In this document: piece after piece, positions 1-5,525 of the stretch
Numbering within the stretch: the stretch's first letter is position 1
How the letters are laid out: each line of letters opens with the position of its first letter
Assembly: GCA_002340515.1 (NCBI GenBank)
Contig: DDMF01000042.1
Location: 1 to 6,992, forward strand
From: Rhodobacteraceae bacterium UBA2553
Lineage (GTDB): Bacteria; Pseudomonadota; Alphaproteobacteria; Rhodobacterales; Rhodobacteraceae
Length of the DNA: 6,992 nucleotides
Direction of reading: 5' to 3'
Position numbers and translations under genes: made by a program
Notes under the pieces: model-generated
Databases searched by the model: none
Seen by the model: only the letters and a program-made list of their open reading frames with translations
What the model was told of the DNA's origin: nothing

Positions 1-45
1 TTGATCAAAGCCAGCGGCGCGCTGCCCGGAGATTTCACCGTCTAA
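1..45 (+). CDS. C-terminal end of an unidentified protein (partial)
   Basis: A reading frame open from the first base runs for 14 codons to a TAA at 43-45 and encodes a tail ending GALPGDFTV. Its stop overlaps the stop codon of the convergent MarR gene by two bases, a compact arrangement expected for a true gene end. The fragment is too short to name a family. It could be chance, because 14 open codons are not significant alone; the tight convergent overlap and the absence of another gene are the only support. Confidence 0.4.
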   Translation: MIKASGALPGDFTV

Positions 46-485
46 AGCAACACATCCAACGCCGCGATCAGTTGCAACTGCATCTCTTTGGGCAATGGCG
101 CGAGCAGTTTTGCGTTCACCCGCTGGACCACTTTGAACAACTCAGGCATCAGCGCGCGCCCCGTCTCGGTCAAAAACACGCGGTAAGCCCGACGCGAGTG
201 GGCATCAGGTCGGCGCTCGACCAATTTCAACGCTTCTAAATGGTCCAATGCGCGGGTGATGGCGTAATTTGGCATCGAAACCCCGTCGCCCAATTGGGTC
301 TGGGTGATGTTTTCATGCTCCGCCAGGCGCATCAGCAGCACAAAATGATCCAGCTTAAGCTGTTCTTCGGCCAGCTCGCGGGTCATTTCCCGGCTAAGAC
401 GGCCAGAGATTTGCTGGATTTTCCATCCCACGCTGTTTTCGCGTATCGTTTTGGCCTGCTCGGCAAGCGGTATTTTCTGATCCAT
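42..485 (-). CDS. MarR-family transcriptional regulator
   Basis: The 147-residue product has the usual MarR length and layout: an N-terminal dimerisation helix region (about 10-45), a winged helix-turn-helix (about 47-110) with the recognition part near TQTQLGDGVSMPNYAITRAL (61-80), and a wing with the typical RRPDAHSRR ... VFLTETG pattern (91-109), followed by a C-terminal dimerisation helix. Proteins of this family are homodimeric cytoplasmic regulators, usually repressors released by small ligands or oxidants. It is transcribed away from the cytochrome b561 gene, and a 15-bp inverted repeat fills the shared promoter region, so autorepression plus control of the neighbour is likely. The ligand cannot be told. 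There is no clear Shine-Dalgarno before the ATG at 485, and a possible -10 box lies only 7 bases upstream, so the message may be leaderless or weakly translated. Confidence 0.9.
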   Translation of the reverse strand: MDQKIPLAEQAKTIRENSVGWKIQQISGRLSREMTRELAEEQLKLDHFVLLMRLAEHENITQTQLGDGVSMPNYAITRALDHLEALKLVERRPDAHSRRAYRVFLTETGRALMPELFKVVQRVNAKLLAPLPKEMQLQLIAALDVLL

Positions 486-506
486 ATCAGCTTTTTAAAA
501 CGCAAC

Positions 507-551
507 ATTTGCAAATGCAACGTATTGCTTGATTTAGTTGCATTTGCAAAT
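507..551. promoter_or_regulatory. Probable MarR operator: 15-bp inverted repeat between divergent genes
   Basis: ATTTGCAAATGCAAC at 507-521 and its exact reverse complement GTTGCATTTGCAAAT at 537-551 are separated by 15 bases. Each arm contains the 10-bp palindrome ATTTGCAAAT (507-516 and 542-551), so each could bind one dimer, with centres 35 bp apart. The right arm sits between the -35 and -10 boxes of the cytochrome promoter; the left arm overlaps the likely regulator promoter. Binding by the adjacent MarR protein is an inference from position and symmetry, which are typical of this family. Confidence 0.75.
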
Positions 552-556
552 ATAGT
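529..556 (+). promoter_or_regulatory. Sigma-70-type promoter of the cytochrome b561 gene
   Basis: TTGATT at 529-534 and TATAGT at 551-556 are separated by 16 bases, a good vegetative promoter. Transcription would start near 563, about 17 bases before the ATG at 580. The spacer contains the right arm of the inverted repeat, so a bound repressor would directly exclude RNA polymerase. Confidence 0.55.
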
Positions 557-579
557 GATCGCAAATGATGGAGAATACT

Positions 580-1110
580 ATGAAACGATATCACCCTTTC
601 CTTGTCGCCCTGCATTGGATCTTGGCCGCGCTTGTGGTTGGCGGGCTAATCATGGGCGGTCAGGTGTTGGCAAAACTGCCAAATGACTCCGCCGACAAAC
701 TGTTTAGCCTGCGCATGCATATGAGTGTTGGTATGGTGATTGGTGTTTTGATGTTGGTGCGCCTTGTGACCCGCCTAAGAACACGGCACCCTGCGCCTGC
801 GGATACTGGGAACGCCCTCTTGAACCTTGGGGGACGCGTGGCACATTGGGCACTTTATGCGCTGGTGCTGTTAATGGTCGGTAGCGGCATTGGCATTTCT
901 CTTTCGGCGGGATTGCCGGACATCGTCTTTGGTGACTCAGGCGCGCCCTTGCCTGCTGATTTCAGCGTATTCCCCCCACGCGTGGCCCATGGCATCCTGT
1001 CAAAACTGCTGGCATTGACCATTTTGGCACATGTGGCGGGTTGGCTTTATCACCAATATGTCCTGAAAGATGGCCTCTTTGGTCGCATGTGGTTTGGAAA
1101 GCGCGACTGA
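580..1110 (+). CDS. Cytochrome b561 (CybB family)
   Basis: A 176-residue inner-membrane protein with four hydrophobic helices (about 10-30, 48-65, 88-108, 135-157), matching the length of bacterial cytochrome b561. These proteins carry b-type haems and move electrons between quinol and other acceptors; some oxidise ubiquinol with superoxide. Histidines lie where family ligands are expected: H12 in ALHW, H47 in RMHMS, H89 in AHWAL, H137, H151 and H158 in YHQY. The C-terminal KDGLFGRMWFG resembles the family ending. ATG codons occur at 565, 568 and 580; GGAG at 570-573 lies six bases before 580 and the expected RNA start is near 563, so 580 is chosen. It is divergent from the MarR gene and followed by a terminator, hence probably monocistronic and MarR-controlled. 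The physiological electron partner is not visible. Confidence 0.9.
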   Translation: MKRYHPFLVALHWILAALVVGGLIMGGQVLAKLPNDSADKLFSLRMHMSVGMVIGVLMLVRLVTRLRTRHPAPADTGNALLNLGGRVAHWALYALVLLMVGSGIGISLSAGLPDIVFGDSGAPLPADFSVFPPRVAHGILSKLLALTILAHVAGWLYHQYVLKDGLFGRMWFGKRD

Positions 1111-1199
1111 TGCGTCGGTTTGTTGAGTTTCTAAACCACAGCTAGGCCAGCGCGCTATAAGACCATATTTAACAGGCGCATCAAGATGTGCCGCATTTA

Positions 1200-1238
1200 G
1201 GGCAGCCATTTTCTTGCTGCCCGTTTTTGTTTGTTTTC
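1200..1238 (+). terminator. Rho-independent terminator after cytochrome b561
   Basis: GGGCAGC (1200-1206) pairs with GCTGCCC (1216-1222) around a 9-base loop, followed by a T-rich run to 1238. It lies 90 bases after the cytochrome stop. A second hairpin, GGCGCATC/GATGTGCC (1175-1192, one G-U pair), is just upstream. No gene is seen between 1111 and 1357. Confidence 0.8.
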
Positions 1239-1255
1239 AATCGCTTATGAAATAA

Positions 1256-1333
1256 ATGTAAAAAACATTCACATACACCCTTGCAGTTCAGACCCCAAAC
1301 GCCCAAATGCTAAGATGTGAAAGGCATTCACAT
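1256..1333. repeat. Two copies of a 19-bp dyad upstream of the DUF2852 gene
   Basis: ATGTAAA-N5-TTCACAT at 1256-1274 and ATGTGAA-N5-TTCACAT at 1315-1333 share the same N5 spacer pattern and the 9-mer CATTCACAT; the second is a perfect 7-bp inverted repeat, the first has one mismatch. The spacing between copies is 59 bp. A possible extended -10, TGC-TAAGAT (1308-1316), overlaps the second copy. This looks like a paired operator for an unidentified regulator of the downstream gene. The half-sites resemble CRP half-sites, but the spacing is one base too long for CRP. Confidence 0.55.
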
Positions 1334-1357
1334 TAACAGACACAACGGAGAACCATC

Positions 1358-1858
1358 ATGACCACCGCCGCCCACACGCAAATGTCAAACACCCCTCAGG
1401 GCTGGCTGTCGCGCGCAGAAAGCTGGTTGGACCAACGAGGCAAAGGCGCCTGGATCGCTGCCATGGTTGTGTCCTTCATCTTTGTCTGGCCGATCGGCCT
1501 TGCCCTTCTTGCCTATATGATCTGGAGCAAACGCATGTTTTCGAAATCTTGTTCACGTCACAATCAGAGCGGCTTTACCGGTGATCAGCATTATGCTCGC
1601 CGCCACGGCTTTCGCAGCTCAGGCAACACGGCATTTGATTCCTATAAAGCCGAAACCCTGCGCCGCTTGATGAGCGAGCAAGACGCGTTTGAGGCCTTCC
1701 TTGAACGTCTGCGCGCCGCCAAGGACAAGTCAGAGTTTGACCAATTCATGGATGATCGCGCCGAGGCTGCCAGCCAATCCCGTGTTGACCAAGATGATAT
1801 GGACGACGCGATGGATGATGGCGAACTGCTTGACGAGCCCAAAAAATCGGACAAGTAA
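1358..1858 (+). CDS. DUF2852-family membrane protein
   Basis: A 166-residue protein with one strongly hydrophobic segment (about 31-56, GAWIAAMVVSF ... PIGLALLAYMIW). After it come a basic, His-containing stretch (58-86) and a conserved-looking helix with SSGNTAFDSYKAETLRRL and AFLERLRAAKDKSEFDQFM. This order is what I know as DUF2852 of alphaproteobacteria; its function is unknown. The last 35 residues are very acidic (DDMDDAMDDGE) and end in lysines, probably disordered. The charged tail is probably cytoplasmic. GGAG at 1347-1350 lies seven bases before the ATG. It is followed, in the same direction, by the RDD membrane protein and bpt. The twin dyads upstream suggest dedicated transcriptional control. 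Confidence 0.85.
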   Translation: MTTAAHTQMSNTPQGWLSRAESWLDQRGKGAWIAAMVVSFIFVWPIGLALLAYMIWSKRMFSKSCSRHNQSGFTGDQHYARRHGFRSSGNTAFDSYKAETLRRLMSEQDAFEAFLERLRAAKDKSEFDQFMDDRAEAASQSRVDQDDMDDAMDDGELLDEPKKSDK

Positions 1859-1872
1859 GCCCTGCCTCCCCG

Positions 1873-1897
1873 CCCCACTGGTGTCTCGCCAGTGGGG
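1873..1897 (+). other. Intercistronic stem-loop between DUF2852 and RDD genes
   Basis: CCCCACTGG (1873-1881) and CCAGTGGGG (1889-1897) form a perfect 9-bp stem with a 7-base loop. No T-run follows (next bases taattcc), so it is more likely an RNA 3'-end stabiliser or partial terminator than a classical terminator. Confidence 0.6.
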
Positions 1898-1933
1898 TAA
1901 TTCCCAACAAACCTGACGATGAGACCTAAGCCA

Positions 1934-2392
1934 ATGTCGACCACCGATGATGCCCTTTGGGGGCTACCTGACCCAGAGACCCAGCCCGAGTTTTACGATC
2001 ACGTTGCGATGAAACGTGCGTTTGCTTGGATGATCGACGCCGGGTTGATCTTTGCATTGACCCTGCTGATTGCGCTCCTGACCTTTGGAATAGGTTTCTT
2101 TGTCTTTGTGCCATTGTGGCTGGTCATGGATTTTCTGTATCGTATGATCAGCGTCAGCAACCGATCAGCAACACCGGGCATGCGCCTGATGGCAATTGAA
2201 TTGCGCACTGGTCGCGGCGAACGCTTTGACGTCCCAACCGCCTTTTTCCACGTCACGGGCTATTACATCACGATGATGACCGTTATTTTACAGGTCTTGT
2301 CGATTGCGATGCTGTTCAGTACGGCCCGGCGTCAGGGCCTGACAGATATGTTCCTTGGAACCTCGGCAATCAACCGATTTGCCAAAAGCTGA
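1934..2392 (+). CDS. RDD-family membrane protein
   Basis: From the ATG at 1934 the product has 152 residues. It shows the RDD signature: R28 and D35 in KRAFAWMID at the edge of the first membrane segment, D66 in the second (LVMDFLYR), the SATPGMRLMAIELR turn (about 76-89), and the final RRQGLTDMFLGT motif. Hydrophobic helices lie at about 34-52, 53-70 and 105-126. RDD proteins are small polytopic inner-membrane proteins; some are linked to ion exchange, but for most the role is unknown, and none should be assumed here. An in-frame ATG at 1919 would add five residues. Neither start has a strong ribosome site; 1934 is preferred because the MS-x-D-x-WGLPDP beginning looks like that of related proteins. 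It lies 75 bases after the DUF2852 stop. Confidence 0.85.
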   Translation: MSTTDDALWGLPDPETQPEFYDHVAMKRAFAWMIDAGLIFALTLLIALLTFGIGFFVFVPLWLVMDFLYRMISVSNRSATPGMRLMAIELRTGRGERFDVPTAFFHVTGYYITMMTVILQVLSIAMLFSTARRQGLTDMFLGTSAINRFAKS

Positions 2393-2407
2393 CCCCACGG
2401 GGTCAGC
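2388..2407 (+). other. Stem-loop overlapping the RDD stop codon
   Basis: GCTGACCCC (2388-2396) and GGGGTCAGC (2399-2407) are perfect complements around two bases, in practice an 8-bp stem with a 4-base loop. It contains the TGA stop at 2390-2392. There is no adjacent T-run; a T-rich patch comes only at 2441-2445. It may shape translation or decay between the RDD gene and bpt. Confidence 0.5.
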
Positions 2408-2516
2408 ACCTCCCACAGCATTTCCAGCTGGCGTTTACCCTTTTTATCTAAGGGGCTTGAAGGAGGAGGGTCTGAAGCGTTACCTTTTTGGAAACCATGA
2501 TCAACATCGGATCCTT

Positions 2517-3347
2517 ATGCGCCATTCATTGCCTCTTGCCCCGCAGTTTTACGTGACGGCTCCACAGACCTGTCCTTATCTGGACGACAGGCAAGAGCGC
2601 AAACTGTTCACAGCGCTGCAAGGCGAACATGCAAATAAGCTGAATGACACACTTTCCAAACAAGGGTTCCGTCGGTCGCAAAACGTGCTTTACCGACCGT
2701 CATGTGCGGAATGCAACGCCTGTATGTCCGCGCGGATCCGGGTGGCGGATTTCACACCCACCAAAAGCCAAAAGCGCACCAGTAAGAAAAACGACTTTCT
2801 GAACCGTCGCGCCCGCGCCCCTTGGGCCACAGAAGATCAGTTTGACCTGTTCCGCACCTATCTTGATAGCCGCCACGCAGATGGTGGCATGGCGGATATG
2901 GATGTGTTTGAATTTGCGGCGATGATCGAAGAAACCCCAATCAAAACGCGTGTCATCGAATATCGCCCCACAAGTGGAGAGGAAAAAGGCGAACTGACAG
3001 CAGTTTGCCTGACCGATGTGCTCGATGACGGGTTATCGATGGTCTATTCCTTTTATGACCCTGCCCGGCGCGATCTTTCACTTGGCACCCATATGATCCT
3101 CGACCACATTGATCTGGCCCGCGAAGTTGGGCTGCCTTACGTCTATCTTGGCTATTGGGTGCCCGGCAGCCCGAAGATGGATTACAAAGCCAAATTCGCA
3201 GCCCTTGAAATTTATAAAAATGGCGAATGGGTGGACCTGGGGCATGTGCAAGACCACGAAGGTGACATGCACCCCCTGTCGACCGATCCGATAGCAGAAC
3301 AGGTTGCAGGTATTGCCCTGCCCGATCTGGGGGCGATTGACAGCTAA
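2517..3347 (+). CDS. bpt: Aspartate/glutamate leucyltransferase (bacterial arginyltransferase-like)
   Basis: This 276-residue cytoplasmic enzyme should transfer leucine from Leu-tRNA to proteins with N-terminal Asp or Glu, marking them for ClpS/ClpAP (N-degron pathway). The N-terminal half matches the ATE N domain: RHSLPLAPQFYVTAPQTCPYL at the start with C19, then LYRPSCAECNACMSARI with C63, C66 and C69, cysteines that in relatives bind metal or an Fe-S cluster. The C-terminal half shows the ATE C domain: YSFYDP (177-182), SLGTHMILDHIDLAREVGLP, and LGYWVPGSPKMDYKAKF (211-227). The frame stays open 54 codons upstream to 2355, but that part has no family resemblance and overlaps the RDD gene, so the ATG at 2517 is chosen. 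Only a weak GGA precedes it. Length is normal and nothing is disrupted. It is third in the co-directional DUF2852-RDD-bpt set. Confidence 0.93.
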   Translation: MRHSLPLAPQFYVTAPQTCPYLDDRQERKLFTALQGEHANKLNDTLSKQGFRRSQNVLYRPSCAECNACMSARIRVADFTPTKSQKRTSKKNDFLNRRARAPWATEDQFDLFRTYLDSRHADGGMADMDVFEFAAMIEETPIKTRVIEYRPTSGEEKGELTAVCLTDVLDDGLSMVYSFYDPARRDLSLGTHMILDHIDLAREVGLPYVYLGYWVPGSPKMDYKAKFAALEIYKNGEWVDLGHVQDHEGDMHPLSTDPIAEQVAGIALPDLGAIDS

Positions 3348-3553
3348 GCCCCCATCGCTGACCCTGCCGCTTTTGATCTTTTATCACATCCTTTTCAGTC
3401 CCGAGCGCTTTGCCAATGCCGTGGCAATTGATTTTGTGCTGCACCTGTACAAACCCTCGCCCGAGAATTCATTTAATTTCGAATTGATGGCGAGAAACGT
3501 AATAAAAGTACAAAAATTCACCCCCTGCGACACTTTATTCCCTCATTTCGCGG
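3348..3553. other. Non-coding stretch between bpt and the ilv promoter
   Basis: No convincing gene is seen. A GGGGGC/GCCCCC pairing (3329-3334 with 3348-3353) brackets the bpt stop but has no T-run after it, so the end of the bpt transcript is unclear. From about 3465 the DNA turns AT-rich (GAATT occurring twice, then a run of A and T to about 3520), which could be an UP-like element or the site of a regulator such as Lrp; this is only a possibility. Confidence 0.35.
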
Positions 3554-3582
3554 TTGACGCCCCGCGCCCCCGCTCATAATGT
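3554..3582 (+). promoter_or_regulatory. Promoter of the ilvB leader and ilvBN operon
   Basis: TTGACG at 3554-3559 and TAATGT at 3577-3582 are separated by 17 bases; CATAAT at 3575-3580 is an alternative -10. Transcription should begin near 3589, about 32 bases before the leader-peptide ATG. The GC-rich spacer is flanked by AT-rich DNA on the upstream side. Its position directly before a complete attenuator supports it. Confidence 0.65.
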
Positions 3583-3620
3583 CGCCAACGAAGTCAATAA
3601 AGCCTCAAGGGCTCACAGAG

Positions 3621-3668
3621 ATGCAAAGCCTTCTCGTCGTCATTGGAAAATCGCGCATGGGCCGGTAA
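3621..3668 (+). CDS. Branched-chain leader peptide of the ilv attenuator
   Basis: A 15-codon reading frame encodes MQSLLVVIGKSRMGR. Codons 4-8 are Leu, Leu, Val, Val, Ile, that is, all three amino acids made by the pathway controlled downstream, in one uninterrupted run. AAGGG at 3607-3611 lies nine bases before the ATG. The stop at 3666-3668 precedes a terminator that stands before ilvB. This is the expected composition of an ilv leader peptide, in which scarcity of charged Leu-, Val- or Ile-tRNA stalls the ribosome. The peptide itself probably has no other role. The frame also carries the left arm of the antiterminator (3653-3661). Confidence 0.85.
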   Translation: MQSLLVVIGKSRMGR

Positions 3669-3693
3669 CGGAACCTGAATAAAACCCATGCGC
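3653..3693 (+). promoter_or_regulatory. Antiterminator stem of the ilv attenuator
   Basis: GCGCATGGG (3653-3661), inside the last codons of the leader peptide, is perfectly complementary to CCCATGCGC (3685-3693). The right arm overlaps the 5' arm of the terminator at 3692-3693 and extends stacking against it, so the two structures compete. A ribosome stalled at the Leu-Val-Ile codons (3630-3644) leaves the left arm free to pair; one that reaches the stop covers it. A candidate pause stem is CGTCATTGG (3638-3646) with CCGGTAACG (3662-3670), with one mismatch and two G-U pairs; this part is less certain. Confidence 0.75.
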
Positions 3694-3720
3694 CCCCGAC
3701 AGTCTCGGGGGCTTTTTTTT
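3692..3720 (+). terminator. Attenuator terminator upstream of ilvB
   Basis: GCCCCCGA (3692-3699) and TCGGGGGC (3705-3712) form a perfect 8-bp, very GC-rich stem with a 5-base loop, followed at once by eight T (3713-3720). It stands between the ilv promoter and the ilvB start, 37 bases before the ATG, where a constitutive terminator would make no sense; it therefore acts as the conditional stop of an attenuator. Confidence 0.92.
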
Positions 3721-3757
3721 ACACTTCACAAATGTATGCGTGCAGACGGAGAGCAAG

Positions 3758-5512
3758 ATGACACGTCAAATGACCGGAGCGAAAATGGTAGTTCAAGCCC
3801 TGAAGGATCAGGGAGTGGACACAGTCTTTGGCTATCCGGGGGGCGCCGTCCTACCGATTTACGACGAGATTTTTCAGCAAAATGACATTCGCCACATTCT
3901 GGTGCGTCATGAACAAGGGGCTGTGCATGCCGCCGAAGGTTATGCGCGCTCAACTGGAAAGCCTGGTGTTGTGCTGGTGACCTCTGGTCCCGGCGCCACC
4001 AATGCGGTGACCGGCCTGACCGATGCGCTTTTGGACAGTATCCCGATTGTGGTTCTGACCGGCCAGGTTCCGACCTTCATGATCGGCACTGATGGCTTTC
4101 AAGAAGCGGACACCGTTGGCATCACCCGCCCCTGCACCAAACATAACTGGCTGGTGAAAGAAACCGACAAGCTGGCCGATGTGATCCATCAGGCCTTCCA
4201 TGTGGCCACGTCCGGTCGCCCGGGGCCAACCCTGGTCGACATCCCAAAAGACGTACAATTTGCACGCGGCGCCTATACCCCCCCCGCAAAAGCAAGCGTT
4301 GCCCATTACCAGCCCACCCTACGCGGCGACAAAGATATGATCACCGAGTTGGTGGCCGCAATGGAAACCGCCAAACGCCCGGTGTTTTACACCGGCGGCG
4401 GCGTGATCAATTCCGGCAATGGCGCCTGTCAGCTGTTGCGCGAATTGGTTGAGGCCACGGGCTTTCCCATCACCTCAACCTTGATGGGCCTTGGTGCCTA
4501 TCCCGCGTCCGGCGACAAATGGTTGGGGATGTTGGGGATGCATGGCCTTTATGAGGCCAATATGGCGATGCATGGTTGCGACCTGATGATCAATATTGGT
4601 GCGCGCTTTGACGACCGGATCACCGGGCGGCTGGATGCGTTCAGCCCCGGATCGAAAAAGGCACATATCGACATTGACCCTAGCTCGATCAACAAAGTGA
4701 TCCATGTGGATATGCCAATCATCGGCGATGTTGGGCATGTGCTTGAGGATCTGTTGAAGATCTGGAAAGCTCGTGGCCGCAAGACCAACAAAGAATCCGT
4801 GTCGCAATGGTGGGAAAAAATCTCTGGTTGGCGCGACCGTAAATGTCTGAGTTACAAGGCGAACAACGAGATCATTCAACCGCAATTTGCGCTGGAACGT
4901 CTTGAGGCGCTGACCAAGGACAAAGACCGCTATGTGGCCACCGAAGTGGGCCAACATCAGATGTGGGCGGCGCAATTCTTGGGCTTTGAAGATCCAAATC
5001 GCTGGCTGACCTCAGGCGGCTTGGGCACCATGGGCTATGGCCTTCCGGCCACCGTGGGCGCACAAGTGGCCCACCCCGACAGTCTTGTGATCAACGTCGC
5101 GGGTGATGCATCCTGGTTGATGAACATGCAGGAAATGGGCACCGCCGTACAATTCCGCCTGCCGATCAAACAGTTCATCCTGAACAACGAACGTCTGGGC
5201 ATGGTGCGCCAGTGGCAAGAGCTGTTGCACGGCGAACGCTACAGCCACAGCTGGTCCGAAAGCCTGCCTGATTTCGTGAAATTGGCCGAGGCGTTTGGTT
5301 GCAAAGGCCGTCAGGTCCGCGATCCCGCCGAATTGGACGACGCCATTCAGGAAATGCTCGATTACGATGGACCGTTCATTCTGGATGTCTTGGTGGAGAA
5401 ACACGCCAACTGCTTCCCGATGATCCCATCGGGCGCGCCTCATAATGACATGTTGATGGGCGAGGCGGATACACAAGGCGTGATCGGCTCTGCCGGCGCA
5501 ACTTTGGTTTAA
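3758..5512 (+). CDS. ilvB: Acetolactate synthase, large catalytic subunit
   Basis: The 584-residue enzyme uses thiamine diphosphate, Mg and FAD to condense two pyruvates to acetolactate, or pyruvate with 2-oxobutyrate, the first common step of valine, leucine and isoleucine synthesis. Domains run in normal order: N-terminal pyrimidine-binding domain with FGYPGG (24-29) and catalytic Glu52 in RHEQGAVHAAEGYA; a central FAD-associated domain (about 190-330, ARFDDRITG); and a C-terminal TPP domain with G449-D450 ... N476-N477, the GD-x25-NN pattern (here GDAS rather than GDGS). Length is typical. A GTG at 3740 is in frame, but GGAG at 3748-3751 lies six bases before the ATG at 3758, which also gives the usual MTRQMTGAKMVV start. 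It follows the attenuator and its stop is fused to the ilvN ribosome site, so it is co-expressed with ilvN. The symbol ilvI is used for the same role in some genomes. Confidence 0.97.
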   Translation: MTRQMTGAKMVVQALKDQGVDTVFGYPGGAVLPIYDEIFQQNDIRHILVRHEQGAVHAAEGYARSTGKPGVVLVTSGPGATNAVTGLTDALLDSIPIVVLTGQVPTFMIGTDGFQEADTVGITRPCTKHNWLVKETDKLADVIHQAFHVATSGRPGPTLVDIPKDVQFARGAYTPPAKASVAHYQPTLRGDKDMITELVAAMETAKRPVFYTGGGVINSGNGACQLLRELVEATGFPITSTLMGLGAYPASGDKWLGMLGMHGLYEANMAMHGCDLMINIGARFDDRITGRLDAFSPGSKKAHIDIDPSSINKVIHVDMPIIGDVGHVLEDLLKIWKARGRKTNKESVSQWWEKISGWRDRKCLSYKANNEIIQPQFALERLEALTKDKDRYVATEVGQHQMWAAQFLGFEDPNRWLTSGGLGTMGYGLPATVGAQVAHPDSLVINVAGDASWLMNMQEMGTAVQFRLPIKQFILNNERLGMVRQWQELLHGERYSHSWSESLPDFVKLAEAFGCKGRQVRDPAELDDAIQEMLDYDGPFILDVLVEKHANCFPMIPSGAPHNDMLMGEADTQGVIGSAGATLV

Positions 5513-5525
5513 GGAGGGTTATGAA

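Noticed and set aside
1110..1145. Eleven-codon frame starting at the TGATG overlap after cytochrome b561
   Set aside because: Too short, no composition or neighbour signal, and no role such as a leader before a terminator-controlled gene.
1000..1209. Minus-strand frame of 69 codons starting inside the terminator after cytochrome b561
   Set aside because: Its start lies in the terminator hairpin, it has no ribosome site, and it runs antisense into the cytochrome gene.
1315..1333. CRP-type site upstream of the DUF2852 gene
   Set aside because: The half-sites TGTGA and TCACA match, but the spacing is seven instead of six bases, and the second copy shares the same spacing, so the dyad is a different motif.
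2355..2516. In-frame 54-codon N-terminal extension of bpt from a TTG
   Set aside because: It overlaps the end of the RDD gene, shows no family resemblance, and the known family start pattern RHSLPLAPQF begins exactly at the ATG at 2517.
2953..3444. Long minus-strand frame antisense to bpt (and similar ones opposite ilvB at 4475-4975 and 5012-5476)
   Set aside because: These are antisense shadows of strongly conserved genes, have no start signals, and their products resemble no family.
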